The position numbers were made by a program, and so were the translations under genes. A DNA stretch of 33,715 nt from Verrucomicrobiales bacterium. Lineage in GTDB: Bacteria > Verrucomicrobiota > Verrucomicrobiia > Limisphaerales > Palsa-1400. Shown here in pieces: positions 8,668-18,228 of this stretch. How positions within the stretch are numbered: the first letter of the stretch is position 1; every line of letters starts with the position of its first letter. The notes under the pieces are model-generated. The model worked only from the letters and a program-made list of their open reading frames with translations. It was not told the DNA's origin and did no database searches. The stretch is from contig PLGF01000064.1 in assembly GCA_003138485.1 (NCBI GenBank), positions 1-33,715 on the forward strand, given 5' to 3'.

Positions 8668-8702
8668 CGTACCCACTAAATCAACGAAGCGAACTCCAAC
8701 TT

Positions 8703-11700
8703 ATGAAGCCTTGCGTTAAAAAGCTGTTTCCTCGTCGCGGCGGAGCCTTGTATGTGCTTTGGACCATACTGGCCCTGCTCGCGGGCCTCCGCCAGGCCGC
8801 CGCCCAGCCGTTGGTCAGTTTCACCCAGCCAACCAACGGCCAGCAAATCGTTTCCTTCGCCGGTCTGGCCGGTCTGGCAACGACCAGCACCGGAACAATT
8901 CAAGGTGTCACCTTTTCCATTTACAACCAATCGACCGGCCAATGGTGGAATGGCTCCAACTATCAAGGAGCGTCGATTTCCCTGCCAACGAAGCTTTCCG
9001 GAGCCAACTGGGTTCCCGCGTCCAGCATCGAAATGCCCATCCCTTGCTGCGCCCAATCTTTCCAACTCTCGGCATCGGCCACGGACACGCATACCAATAC
9101 CACCACCACCAACATCAACGTCCAGGTGGACAGCGTTCCACCCGCCGTCTCCTTCTCTCCGTTGGTCAATGGTCAGACCGTGTCCAATCTCCTGGCCATT
9201 GGCGGAAGTGTCACCGATAGTTTTACCACGGTGGCCTCGGTCGTCTTCACCGTTTGGGAACAGGACATCAACGGCGGACCGGGCCGCTGGTGGAACGGAA
9301 CCAACTTCCAGCTCAGTCCGGCGAACCTTCCCGCCATCATTGCCGGCAGCGACTGGATGCCATCTCCCGGCTTTGCGCCACCATCGCTCAACTCCGGCCA
9401 AACCTACCAGATCACGGTATCGGCCACCGACGCTCTCAGCAACAGTGCCTCGACCACGATTACCGTCACCGACGCCATGACAACGCTGGCATGGGACCCC
9501 GGCCAGACTCCGGCCGGGACGGTTCTGTTGCCCAATCCAAACACCAACGGTGGCAACTACTGGTTTCACATCATCCCGCAAAGCCCTGTCGTCGGGGTCT
9601 GGCGCACGGCCCTCAATGTGCTTGCGGGCGCGGCAGGCGTTTATATGAGCCAGGGATCGCCGCCAAGGACTTACAGCTATTCTTTTGGCTCGGCCAATTC
9701 CGGCTCCAACGGTTTCGTCTTGGACGCCTCTCAATATCAAGCCGGCCAGGATTGGTACATCCTTGTCAACGCCACTACCAACGCCCAATGGAACGTCGTC
9801 ACAGGCGACATCTACGTTTACAACCTTGGTTCGCTGGCGGCCGACGGCTCCAGCGGCACCAACGCCGCCATTGGCGCCGAGGGGATGATTTTCTACGAAA
9901 CCACCATTCCCTCCACCGTGCTGGCCTGGCAACTTTGGATCAACGGCGCTCCCAACACGATGTTCGTCAAAAAGTCCGCCGCGCCCGACCGCGTTTCGTA
10001 TGACTTGACACAATCCGGGCAGATGCTGATCGTGCCGCCCTATCTGGCAGGAATGACCTTCAACGGAACGTATTTCATCGGCGTTTCCGGCACTCCCGGC
10101 ACGAACATCTATCTGGATTCACGCCAGCAACCCGTCACCGCTTTGCCCTTCAACAGCCTGACCAACGTGATCGTGACAGCGACGAATTTCCCATACGTTA
10201 CTTATGAGGTCCAGGTACCCGTGCAACAGATTGCGTGGCAATTGAACCTCATGCCAACCAGCGGAAACCCCGCTATTGCGGTACGCAATGGTTTGGTCCC
10301 CAACGAATTTCGCAACGACGCCTTTTCGGAAGTGCCCCAGGGGGTTGGCGCCAGCGTCAGCCTTGTCCCTCCACCGCCGGGATCCGGCGCGGGCACGCCC
10401 GGTCTGAGCGATGGAACCTGGTACGTGACTATTTACAGCACCGCCCCTTACACCTGCGGCTTCGCCAACGCCAACCCCGTAATCACGCCGGAATCTTACG
10501 TTTTCCAAGTCACCAACGACGCTCCAAACCGGGCTGGTTGGCGATATTACACGTTGACCAACATTGACCAGCAACTCGGCTCGTTGGGGTGGGCCTTGTC
10601 GCTCGCCAACCAAGTCCCCGGAACCGAGATCGCCATCCGCCGCAACGCCGTGCCGGGACAATGGAATTACCGCAACAGCGACGACTATTACCCCAGTTCC
10701 TCCTTGGGTTACGTGGATTTATCCAGCATCTACGGGCTGCTGCAACAACCCGGCCATCAGGCGGATATTTGGTATATCGGAGTCTATACGCCAAACCAGG
10801 CCTTGGGGAGTTTTGTGCTGTCAGGAAACCTGCTCACTGGCCAACCAATGCCTTTGGATGGAGCGGGCAGCTCTGTCAGCGTGGCGAACCAGCCGCCCGG
10901 CCAGTGGGGATTCTTCCAGATCATCGTGCCCTCGGACACCAATTTATTGGGCTGGGACGTTCGCCTGATCGACGTGACCAATGGTAATCCTCAACTGACG
11001 ATATGCCGCGACACCCTGCCCACAAGCCAGGGTTCCGGCTGGTATTTCCCGCTCGGTTCGACCAGTTGGCCTAGCAGCCAGGAATTGGGAGGCAACCTGG
11101 ACTGGACCGGATGCGGCGTGATCCCGATGGTGGTCGTGGGGATGGGCAATCCGTTGCAGGCCGGCACCTATTACATTGCCGTCAATGATCCCAACAACAC
11201 CAGCAGCTACACCTTGCAAAGCCGGGGCATCGGGCTGGCCAACTACAGCATTCCAGTTGAGGACCTGCCAATCACAGGCAGCGCGACGAACCTGGCGCTG
11301 CCGGTGGGTCAGGCGGATTATTACCGGATCGTGGTGCCCAGTAACACGCCGGACTGGAAGATGCGTTTGAGCACGACCGCGGGCGACGTGTTGCTCAAGG
11401 TCCAGGAGAATTACCTGCCCGCAAGCGACAATCTGTCCTGGTATGCCAATTATGGGTGGGTTTATGGAGCGGATATGGGGCAATTGATGATGAAGCCGGG
11501 GGATGAACAGTGGGCTCTTCTGCCACCCAACGGCGGCACCACCGTAACCGCCGGCACTTACTACGCGGTGGTGGTCAGCCAGGGTCAAAACCTGACCAAC
11601 GGCGGCTGCGGCTACGGCAATGCCGGGGGCGGCTGGGGACCGGGCGGCAGCAGTTACACATTGAGCAGTTGGATTGAGCCGGCGACGGTGTTGCCGAACA

Positions 11701-14700
11701 CATTGAGTTACGGCAATGATTTGCTTTGTACCAACGCGCAGGCGGGCGGAGAAACCAAGTTTTACCAGTTCACCGTGCCGGCGGGCATTGCGAGCATCGA
11801 GGTGAGTTTGCAAAACGTGGTGGGCAATCCGTGGATGACATTGAACTACGGCACCAATCTGGTGGCGCCTTATTACGGTGGCTTCGACGGATACGGGAAT
11901 TATGGGGGGACGAACAGTCAGTGGTATTCCGGCAATCTCATCACCGTCGCCAACCCGCAGGGCGGCGTTTACAGTTTGTCCGTGTATGGTTCCACCGGCA
12001 ACTCCGGCACCTTTCCCGATGCCAGCTATGTGCTGAGAGTGAAGGCGCCAGTCGTCCCGCAATTGAGTTTCAGCCCGGAGTTGGATACGCGCAGCCTGAC
12101 CAACGTTGTTCCAGGCACATTGGCGGATACGGAACATGCTTATTATCAGGTGATCGTTCCGGCTTGGGTGGCCGGAGCGCCGGTTTTGGGTTGGCAGCTT
12201 GAATTGGCCACGCTCGCCGGCTCGCCTTCCGTTCGCGTGCGCCAGAATCTCCTGCCCGACAATACTTGCGACACCACCGCCTTCGCTTCGCCCGATGCCG
12301 TCATCGTGCCTCCATTCCTCGTGCCCGGCACATGGTACGTGGATGTGGTCGGAAGCGGTTCCACCACTTACACTCTTACCAGCAGAGTCATCACGACAAA
12401 CACGCTCACCCATCCTGTTTGGATCATGCCCTCCGTCGGAGAAACAAACACGGCGCCAGGCCTTGCCCTGCCCTTCATCGGCGACAGCGGAGTTGACACA
12501 AATGGGGACCCGCTGCCCGGCGACCAAGGCATTGATCTCGCGCGGGGGAGTTATGATTATTACGCAGTCATGGTGCCCACCAATAATGCCGCTGTGCTCC
12601 GCACCGAGTTGCAGGCCATCAGCGGCAATCCCAACCTTTACATCCGAGTTGGGAACGCGCCCACCGTGAACCACTTTGCCGGAGGATCGTGCGACTGGTG
12701 GGATGGCCAACTGATTGACCGACAACTGACCAGCGGCACTACCGAATACGGCAACTGGGTGCCTCTAAAGGGACGTTACCAATCGCAATTGACCCCCGGC
12801 CTTTGGGTGCTTGCGGTGCAAGCCGCCGGCAACGCCAATGCCCGCTACCGGCTGCAGGTTTCATGCGGCAATTCAATCACGAACGGGGTCGTGCAGGACA
12901 TGGCTTTGGTGGGCGGCAGTTTCACCAACCAGAATCTGGATGGCGGCAACTGGCGGTATTATCGCGTGCAAATTCCAGACCCGGCTCCGGCCAACTGGGT
13001 GGTGAATTTCACCCGCACCTTGGGCGGCGCCATTATGTTCGTGCGCGACTCCAGCCCTCCGGGCGACGGGAACACCACGTCCCCCTTAAATTACGCCAAT
13101 CCGAATTACAATCCGGGACAGGCATCAACCGATCTGCAAACCTGGAATAGTGACGACAAGAATGAAGGCCCCTATCCGCGCTTTGACACGCCGGGAACCT
13201 TTAATCTGACCACCCCGCCGCTCCGCCCCGGTTACGTTTATTATCTCGGCTTCTGGTCTCCCGTCGATACCACGTTTTCCCTCAACTCCGAAACAAACGG
13301 CGGCTCAATTCAAATCACCAATTCGCTTGCCTTCCTCGGCGGATCGATTGCCACAAATATTCCCGGGCACGGAACCCTCCAATATCGGATGAACGTGCCG
13401 CCCAATGCCACGCGCATCGAGTTCAATGCCTCCAATTCAACCGACCTTGTCTTCTCCCTGGAACAAGGAACTATTGCCCTGGCCGGCGGACCGGCGCATT
13501 GGACCAGTTACATTGGCAATTACATCCCCAATGGCGGTCAGGCCAACGCCAGCTTTGACCAGCTTCTGAACACGGGCAACAACTGGCCCTGGCTGCCGGG
13601 TTACAGCTATTACCTGACTGTCACCAACACCTCCTCCACCCCGGAGAGCTTCGGCATCTTTCTCCTTCTTCCCTCGGACCTGGCGCCTGTCTCCGTGTCG
13701 GCGCCAAACAGTATCATTTCCACGAGAGCCTATCCGTCAATTCAGATGACATGGATCGTGACCAACCAGGGATTGGTGACGGCGTCGGGGAACTGGTATG
13801 ATACGGTATGGTTCTCCACGAACGGCGTATTGGATGGGAACTCAATCGATATAGGTAATTTCTGGCTCTACAGCCAATCAGTGCCGCCGGGGGGAAGTTA
13901 TTCGCAGACCAACAACGTGACCCTGCCGATGAACTGGAGCGGGAATTACACTCTGTTTGTGCAAGTGGACGCCGGAAACTACCTTTACGAGGCAAATCTG
14001 AGTGACAAAGTCTCGGCCGGTGTCTCCGGAACATTCGCCTTGACGCCGCCGGACTTGATGCCGATAGGGGTGATCGCGCCGGCGACGGTAACAGCAACAC
14101 AATCCGCCCCAGCGATCCAAGTGGCCTGGACCGCGACCAACCAGGGAATTGGAGCCGCGACAGGCGGCTGGTACGACCGCGTCTGGTTCTCGACGGACGG
14201 GGTCCTGGATGCCAATTCAACGGATATCGGAGACTTTTACTTCAGCCAAACCGTGCCTGCCGGGGGCGGATACTCACAGACCAACACAGTGACGCTTCCG
14301 ATCAGCCTTGGTGGAACTTATACATATACTCTGTTCGTGCAGGTGGACATCTTCAACTATGTTTACGAATCCAACAAAGCCAATAACATTTCAGCTCCCG
14401 TGCCGGGTGCGCTGATATTGGATTTGCCGCCGCAAATCGTCACTCAGCCTGTCAGCCAATTCATGGCGCCGGGCGGCACAGCGGCATTCAGCGTCGCGGC
14501 CAACGGCACGCCGCCTCTCAACTACCAATGGCAACTTAACAACGCCAATCTGAGGGCCGCTACAAACACCACGCTCGTCCTCAACAACGTCCAGCCGACC
14601 AATACCGGAGCGTATGTTGTCGTTATAACCAATGCCTTTGGCGCCGTGACAAGCAGTGTCGCAAGTCTCTTAGTGGAAGGTGCCGGCTCCAACTGCGTCA

Positions 14701-16469
14701 GCGCCCCGGCGGGCCTGATCGGTTGGTGGACGGGCGAAGGGAATGCGGATGACGCCGTCGGCACCAACAACGGGACATTGGTGGGCGGGACGACGTTCGC
14801 AAACGGCGAGGTGGGACAAGCGTTCAGTTTCGATGGGGCAAATCAATATGTGGCCATCGAAACAGCGGAGTCACTCACGGGCGCGTTTACTGTCGAATTC
14901 TGGTTCAACCCAATGAACCTGAACGGCGCACTTGGGCTTATGGGGTCGCGTTCTCCGCAAGATGGGAGTTTTGATTTGCAATTGAGCGCCAATCAGATTC
15001 ATGGGGACATTGGCAACGGCAGTTCATGGCTTACCACCTCGGCCAACGCCAATTATTCTTTCACGGTGGGCAATTGGTATCACTTTGCCCTTGTGGCGAC
15101 TCCCACAAACTACGCCATCTACCTCGATGGAGTTGTCGCTGGAAGCGGATCCTATGGGTATGGAATCCCGCTGCTGTTCGACCCGAATCATCAATTGGAT
15201 ATAGGATACATTGGCGGCTACGGCTTGTTCATGAACGGACTCATGGACGAAGTTTCCATCTACGACCGGGCCTTGTCTTTCGACGAAATCGCCGCAAACT
15301 ACCTCGCCGGCTCTTACGGAAAGTGCGAGGATGTTCCGCCCACTATTCTCAGCCAGTCTCAGAGCCAGGCCGTTGTTGCCGGATCCGACGCAGTTTTCAA
15401 TGTGAATGCCGTCGGCCAGCAGCCGCTGTCTTATCAGTGGCGGAAGAATGGAATGGCACTCACAAATTCCGCCAGCGTTACCGGTTCCACCAATGCCAGC
15501 CTGGTTGTCAGCAACGTGACGCCGTCGGCCGCAGGATCCTACTCCGTCGTTGTCAGCAACGCCTTTGGCTCGATAACCAGCACCGGGGCGGTTCTGGCGG
15601 TGAGTCTCTTGCAGAACGGCGATTTTGCCTCCGGAAATATGAATGGCTGGGTTCAGTCTGGAAATACCGGAGGCACTTCCGTGAGCACATCTCCTGCCTA
15701 TGCCTACTCCGGCAACTACGGTCTGTCCGCCGGGCCAAGCGGCTCGCTGGGCTTCCTTTCTCAAACGATTTCAACTGTCCCCGGACAATCTTATCTGCTT
15801 TCGTTTTGGTTGGATAGCCCGGGAGGGACGCCCAATGAATTCCAGGTCTCTTGGAACGGGAACCCGGTCTTCGATCAAACCAATGTCCCGGCCCTCGGCT
15901 GGACCAACATGCAATTCACTCTTCTCGCGACAGAAACCAACACTGATCTTGAATTCGGATTCCGAAATGATCCGTACTACTTCGGTCTTGACGATATAAG
16001 CGTCACTGTAATCTCCACTCCGTCACCGCGACTTGCCAATGCTGGTTTTTCCCTCAACGGCGGTTTTCAACTGACTGTCTCCGGGCAAATCGGACAAGCT
16101 TACACCCTGCAAACCTCGACCAATCTCAGGAGCTGGACTTCTCTGCTGATCTTTACCTGCACGAATTCGCCCGTCTCCATCGTCGATCCAACGGCGAAGA
16201 ATTTCAGCCACCGCTTCTATCGTCTCGTTCAAGGGACTTTTGTGGCTCCGATCATGCTGGGATTTGGTTCGGCGAAAGCGTTGACAACGAACGGCCTCTA
16301 TCTGATGTTGCAAGGCACCATTGGGCCTAATTACGTCATTCAGGCTTCGACTGATTTGGTGCATTGGCAGCCGATCACAAATTTCGTGAGCACAAATTCA
16401 CCGACCTATTTCACCGATTTGGAAGCGACCAACTACAGCCGGCGCTTCTATCGCGTCGCCGCTCCGTGA
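8703..16469 (+). CDS. Giant secreted multidomain protein (2588 aa): PPC-like repeats, CARDB, Ig-like, LamG, C-terminal FYR modules
   Basis: The signal peptide spans about residues 1-35. Two Ig/Big-type beta domains follow (36-144 and 145-255), both containing a W-W-N-G-x-N motif. Residues about 259-1656 hold eleven diverged repeats resembling pre-peptidase C-terminal beta domains, each marked by a W-x-(L/M)-x-(L/V)...G-x-P-x-(L/I)-x-(V/I)-R core. Two CARDB-type domains (about 1657-1780, 1782-1905) share the motif WYD-x-VWFSTxGVLDxNSxDIG. Then come Ig-like (1909-1995), LamG/concanavalin-type (1998-2210, LIGWWTGEGNADDAVG), a second Ig-like (2212-2300) and a carbohydrate-binding-like domain (2302-2440, LLQNGDFASGNMNGW). 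Two C-terminal modules end in RFYRLV and RFYRVA. No catalytic domain or transmembrane anchor is visible. An adhesive or glycan-binding cell-surface role is inferred. A TTGACA-type promoter lies upstream. Confidence 0.85.
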   Translation: MKPCVKKLFPRRGGALYVLWTILALLAGLRQAAAQPLVSFTQPTNGQQIVSFAGLAGLATTSTGTIQGVTFSIYNQSTGQWWNGSNYQGASISLPTKLSGANWVPASSIEMPIPCCAQSFQLSASATDTHTNTTTTNINVQVDSVPPAVSFSPLVNGQTVSNLLAIGGSVTDSFTTVASVVFTVWEQDINGGPGRWWNGTNFQLSPANLPAIIAGSDWMPSPGFAPPSLNSGQTYQITVSATDALSNSASTTITVTDAMTTLAWDPGQTPAGTVLLPNPNTNGGNYWFHIIPQSPVVGVWRTALNVLAGAAGVYMSQGSPPRTYSYSFGSANSGSNGFVLDASQYQAGQDWYILVNATTNAQWNVVTGDIYVYNLGSLAADGSSGTNAAIGAEGMIFYETTIPSTVLAWQLWINGAPNTMFVKKSAAPDRVSYDLTQSGQMLIVPPYLAGMTFNGTYFIGVSGTPGTNIYLDSRQQPVTALPFNSLTNVIVTATNFPYVTYEVQVPVQQIAWQLNLMPTSGNPAIAVRNGLVPNEFRNDAFSEVPQGVGASVSLVPPPPGSGAGTPGLSDGTWYVTIYSTAPYTCGFANANPVITPESYVFQVTNDAPNRAGWRYYTLTNIDQQLGSLGWALSLANQVPGTEIAIRRNAVPGQWNYRNSDDYYPSSSLGYVDLSSIYGLLQQPGHQADIWYIGVYTPNQALGSFVLSGNLLTGQPMPLDGAGSSVSVANQPPGQWGFFQIIVPSDTNLLGWDVRLIDVTNGNPQLTICRDTLPTSQGSGWYFPLGSTSWPSSQELGGNLDWTGCGVIPMVVVGMGNPLQAGTYYIAVNDPNNTSSYTLQSRGIGLANYSIPVEDLPITGSATNLALPVGQADYYRIVVPSNTPDWKMRLSTTAGDVLLKVQENYLPASDNLSWYANYGWVYGADMGQLMMKPGDEQWALLPPNGGTTVTAGTYYAVVVSQGQNLTNGGCGYGNAGGGWGPGGSSYTLSSWIEPATVLPNTLSYGNDLLCTNAQAGGETKFYQFTVPAGIASIEVSLQNVVGNPWMTLNYGTNLVAPYYGGFDGYGNYGGTNSQWYSGNLITVANPQGGVYSLSVYGSTGNSGTFPDASYVLRVKAPVVPQLSFSPELDTRSLTNVVPGTLADTEHAYYQVIVPAWVAGAPVLGWQLELATLAGSPSVRVRQNLLPDNTCDTTAFASPDAVIVPPFLVPGTWYVDVVGSGSTTYTLTSRVITTNTLTHPVWIMPSVGETNTAPGLALPFIGDSGVDTNGDPLPGDQGIDLARGSYDYYAVMVPTNNAAVLRTELQAISGNPNLYIRVGNAPTVNHFAGGSCDWWDGQLIDRQLTSGTTEYGNWVPLKGRYQSQLTPGLWVLAVQAAGNANARYRLQVSCGNSITNGVVQDMALVGGSFTNQNLDGGNWRYYRVQIPDPAPANWVVNFTRTLGGAIMFVRDSSPPGDGNTTSPLNYANPNYNPGQASTDLQTWNSDDKNEGPYPRFDTPGTFNLTTPPLRPGYVYYLGFWSPVDTTFSLNSETNGGSIQITNSLAFLGGSIATNIPGHGTLQYRMNVPPNATRIEFNASNSTDLVFSLEQGTIALAGGPAHWTSYIGNYIPNGGQANASFDQLLNTGNNWPWLPGYSYYLTVTNTSSTPESFGIFLLLPSDLAPVSVSAPNSIISTRAYPSIQMTWIVTNQGLVTASGNWYDTVWFSTNGVLDGNSIDIGNFWLYSQSVPPGGSYSQTNNVTLPMNWSGNYTLFVQVDAGNYLYEANLSDKVSAGVSGTFALTPPDLMPIGVIAPATVTATQSAPAIQVAWTATNQGIGAATGGWYDRVWFSTDGVLDANSTDIGDFYFSQTVPAGGGYSQTNTVTLPISLGGTYTYTLFVQVDIFNYVYESNKANNISAPVPGALILDLPPQIVTQPVSQFMAPGGTAAFSVAANGTPPLNYQWQLNNANLRAATNTTLVLNNVQPTNTGAYVVVITNAFGAVTSSVASLLVEGAGSNCVSAPAGLIGWWTGEGNADDAVGTNNGTLVGGTTFANGEVGQAFSFDGANQYVAIETAESLTGAFTVEFWFNPMNLNGALGLMGSRSPQDGSFDLQLSANQIHGDIGNGSSWLTTSANANYSFTVGNWYHFALVATPTNYAIYLDGVVAGSGSYGYGIPLLFDPNHQLDIGYIGGYGLFMNGLMDEVSIYDRALSFDEIAANYLAGSYGKCEDVPPTILSQSQSQAVVAGSDAVFNVNAVGQQPLSYQWRKNGMALTNSASVTGSTNASLVVSNVTPSAAGSYSVVVSNAFGSITSTGAVLAVSLLQNGDFASGNMNGWVQSGNTGGTSVSTSPAYAYSGNYGLSAGPSGSLGFLSQTISTVPGQSYLLSFWLDSPGGTPNEFQVSWNGNPVFDQTNVPALGWTNMQFTLLATETNTDLEFGFRNDPYYFGLDDISVTVISTPSPRLANAGFSLNGGFQLTVSGQIGQAYTLQTSTNLRSWTSLLIFTCTNSPVSIVDPTAKNFSHRFYRLVQGTFVAPIMLGFGSAKALTTNGLYLMLQGTIGPNYVIQASTDLVHWQPITNFVSTNSPTYFTDLEATNYSRRFYRVAAP

Positions 16470-16514
16470 TGGGCGCGGCGAGTAGTTAACAACGAATGGA
16501 AAGGCAGATCTATT

Positions 16515-17528
16515 ATGAGCAAGCGAATTGTTTTCTGTGCCGACGGAACCTGGGACAGCCCGCAAAACGACACCAACGTCTATAAACTCTTCAAGGCACT
16601 CCCTATCTCATCCGCCCAAATCGTCTTTTACGACGACGGCGTCGGATCGGATGGAACGCCCCTTGAAAAGCTGGCAGGGGGCGCGATGGGGATCGGTCTG
16701 TTTCAAAAAATCAAGGATGGTTATACAAAGATCGCGCACGTTTACGAACAGGGCGACGATCTCTTCCTTTTTGGTTTCAGCCGCGGCGCTTTCACCGCGC
16801 GCAGTCTCGCCGGGATGATCGCCATCTGCGGCATCCCCCTCGGATCATTCGATGACAACCTCACGGAAGATGCCTTTCAGGCTTACAGGAATCCCTCTCA
16901 ACGCCCGGCTTTCGACAGAAATTACAATTTGTTCGACGCCAAACTCAAAATGGTGGGCGTTTGGGACACCGTCGGCGCCCTGGGAATTCCCGCGATCATT
17001 GGCGGCGTTGACACGCTGGTTGACGGTTTTCTCGACACCAGTTTGCATCCGGACGTTTTGAACGCCTTCCAGGCGCTTGCCATTGACGAGCGCCGCAAGG
17101 AGTTTCCGCCAACCCTTTGGACTCCGCCCTCGCCGCCGTTCCCGAGTCAAGTGCTCAAACAGGTCTGGTTTGCCGGCGTCCATTGCGACGTTGGCGGCGG
17201 ATACCCCGAAACGGGCCTTTCCGACATCACCTTCAGTTGGATGCTCGGAAACGCGGTCAATCTGGGATTGCAGGTGGACCCCGCCGTATCGGCAAGCTAC
17301 GCGACACTCGACGCCAAGAATGCTCTTGGCCAACTCCACAATTCATGGAATCTGTTATGGCTCTTCCCCAAATCCAGAACCATCGCGCCCAATTCCGCCC
17401 TCACCAACAGCGTCGCCATCCGCTGCCAGTTCGATGATTCTTACACCCCAAAAAATCTGACCCTCAATAATGGCGTGCCAGCCCCTTCTTACCAAACGGT
17501 GCCGGTGGTGGCGTCCCCGGCGCCATGA
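16515..17528 (+). CDS. DUF2235-family alpha/beta hydrolase (Tle1-like phospholipase fold)
   Basis: The 337-residue protein matches the DUF2235 / T6SS phospholipase Tle1-like catalytic domain. The start FCADGTWDSPQNDTNVYKL is the family N-terminus. The nucleophile elbow is GFSRGA with S89; the candidate acid is D151 (GVWDTVGALG) and the candidate histidine is H223 (GVHCDVGGGYPE). No signal peptide or transmembrane helix is seen, so the product should be cytoplasmic unless exported by another system. It lies 45 bases after the giant secreted protein gene and 9 bases before the radical SAM remnant. No VgrG, PAAR, Hcp or immunity gene is nearby, so a toxin role is not supported by context. Many DUF2235 proteins are uncharacterised. 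The usual serine after the His (HSDVGGGY) is a cysteine here. Confidence 0.85.
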   Translation: MSKRIVFCADGTWDSPQNDTNVYKLFKALPISSAQIVFYDDGVGSDGTPLEKLAGGAMGIGLFQKIKDGYTKIAHVYEQGDDLFLFGFSRGAFTARSLAGMIAICGIPLGSFDDNLTEDAFQAYRNPSQRPAFDRNYNLFDAKLKMVGVWDTVGALGIPAIIGGVDTLVDGFLDTSLHPDVLNAFQALAIDERRKEFPPTLWTPPSPPFPSQVLKQVWFAGVHCDVGGGYPETGLSDITFSWMLGNAVNLGLQVDPAVSASYATLDAKNALGQLHNSWNLLWLFPKSRTIAPNSALTNSVAIRCQFDDSYTPKNLTLNNGVPAPSYQTVPVVASPAP

Positions 17529-17537
17529 CCAGGCCCC

Positions 17538-17984
17538 ATGACGGCAACACCAGGATTCCTTCGGGGGCGCGGCGCCGCGAACAACCCGCCCAATCGCTTT
17601 GAAAAGATTCATTTCGAGCGCGATCAGGATTGGGACCCCGCGGAGGACCCATCGCCGAAAACCCAGTTTCTGCGCGACCTTTCCCAGACCATCATCACCT
17701 ACAACGACAGCCCCGATATTCCCTTCAACGCCAGCATCAATTGCTTCAGAGGCTGCGAACATGGGTGCCCCTATTGCTACGCCCGCAACACCCACGAGTA
17801 CCTGGGTTTCTCAGCCGGCCTGGATTTCGAGACGAAAATCATGGTGAAGGAAAACGCGCCTGAATTGCTTCGGCGTGAGCTTGCGTCGCCCAAATGGAAA
17901 CCCCAAACGCGGGTCAGGAGCGGGGAGGGATTTTCGCCGACCAGATTTCACAAATGATCCACGTCACACGCCGGAAGCCGTGAT
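17538..17984 (+). pseudogene. PA0069-family radical SAM protein, decayed copy A with internal deletion
   Basis: The first 123 codons read as the N-terminus of a PA0069/SplB-like radical SAM protein: GRGAANNPPNRFE, NDSPDIPFNASIN, then the cluster motif CEHGCPYC (C73, C77, C80) and THEYLGFSAGLDFETKI. After WKPQ near 17907 the sequence jumps to the C-terminal part. From about 17915 the bases encode, after a one-base shift, G-E-G-I-F-A-D-Q-I-S-Q-M and end at a TGA at 17984. Roughly the middle half or more of a normal protein of about 350 residues is missing. A 139-residue product could still be translated, but it would lack most of the barrel. The gene begins 9 bases after the DUF2235 gene. Compare the second decayed copy at 20053-20237 and 20940-21128. 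Confidence 0.8.
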
Positions 17985-18001
17985 GTGTTCGCATACAATT
18001 T

Positions 18002-18224
18002 CATTTCTTGAGCGGCGCGAGGAACGCCGTTCCGTCGAACTTCAAGCCCTTTGGGTCGCCGATGGCTCGTGCTTCCGCCAGTTTGCGCGTCATCCTCGGC
18101 GTTGCGCCCTTGCTGACCACAAACTTGGGCTTTCCGTTGGCTGTGACGACCAGTTGCCTCCCTTCGGCAGTCCGTCCACCAGCCCGGCATTGTGATAAAA
18201 CTCACGAGCGGTTACAGTTTTCAT
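18002..18224 (-). pseudogene. Phd/YefM-type antitoxin remnant with a frameshift
   Basis: Starting at the ATG at 18224 the minus strand reads MKTVTAREFYHNAGLVDGL. It then needs a one-base shift to continue as EGRQLVVTANGKPKFVVSKG, followed by a basic/hydrophobic tail ending LAPLKK and a TGA at 18002-18004. The total of 223 bases is not a multiple of three. The N-terminal pattern (TAREF..., then a strand with VVTxNGKPxxVVxK) is that of Phd/YefM DNA-binding antitoxins. No toxin gene follows. It begins 4 bases after the fhs stop, on the same strand. The family call rests on this pattern alone. Confidence 0.6.
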
Positions 18225-18228
18225 GCTT

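Noticed and set aside
10944-12725. A 593-codon open frame on the minus strand
   Set aside because: It is antisense to the giant secreted protein gene, whose domains and repeats are clear; composition is that of a shadow frame, rich in Val, Arg, Gly and His, with no motif.
16515-17528. DUF2235 protein as a type VI secretion effector
   Set aside because: There is no VgrG, Hcp, PAAR, adaptor or immunity gene in the neighbourhood, so only the fold is supported.
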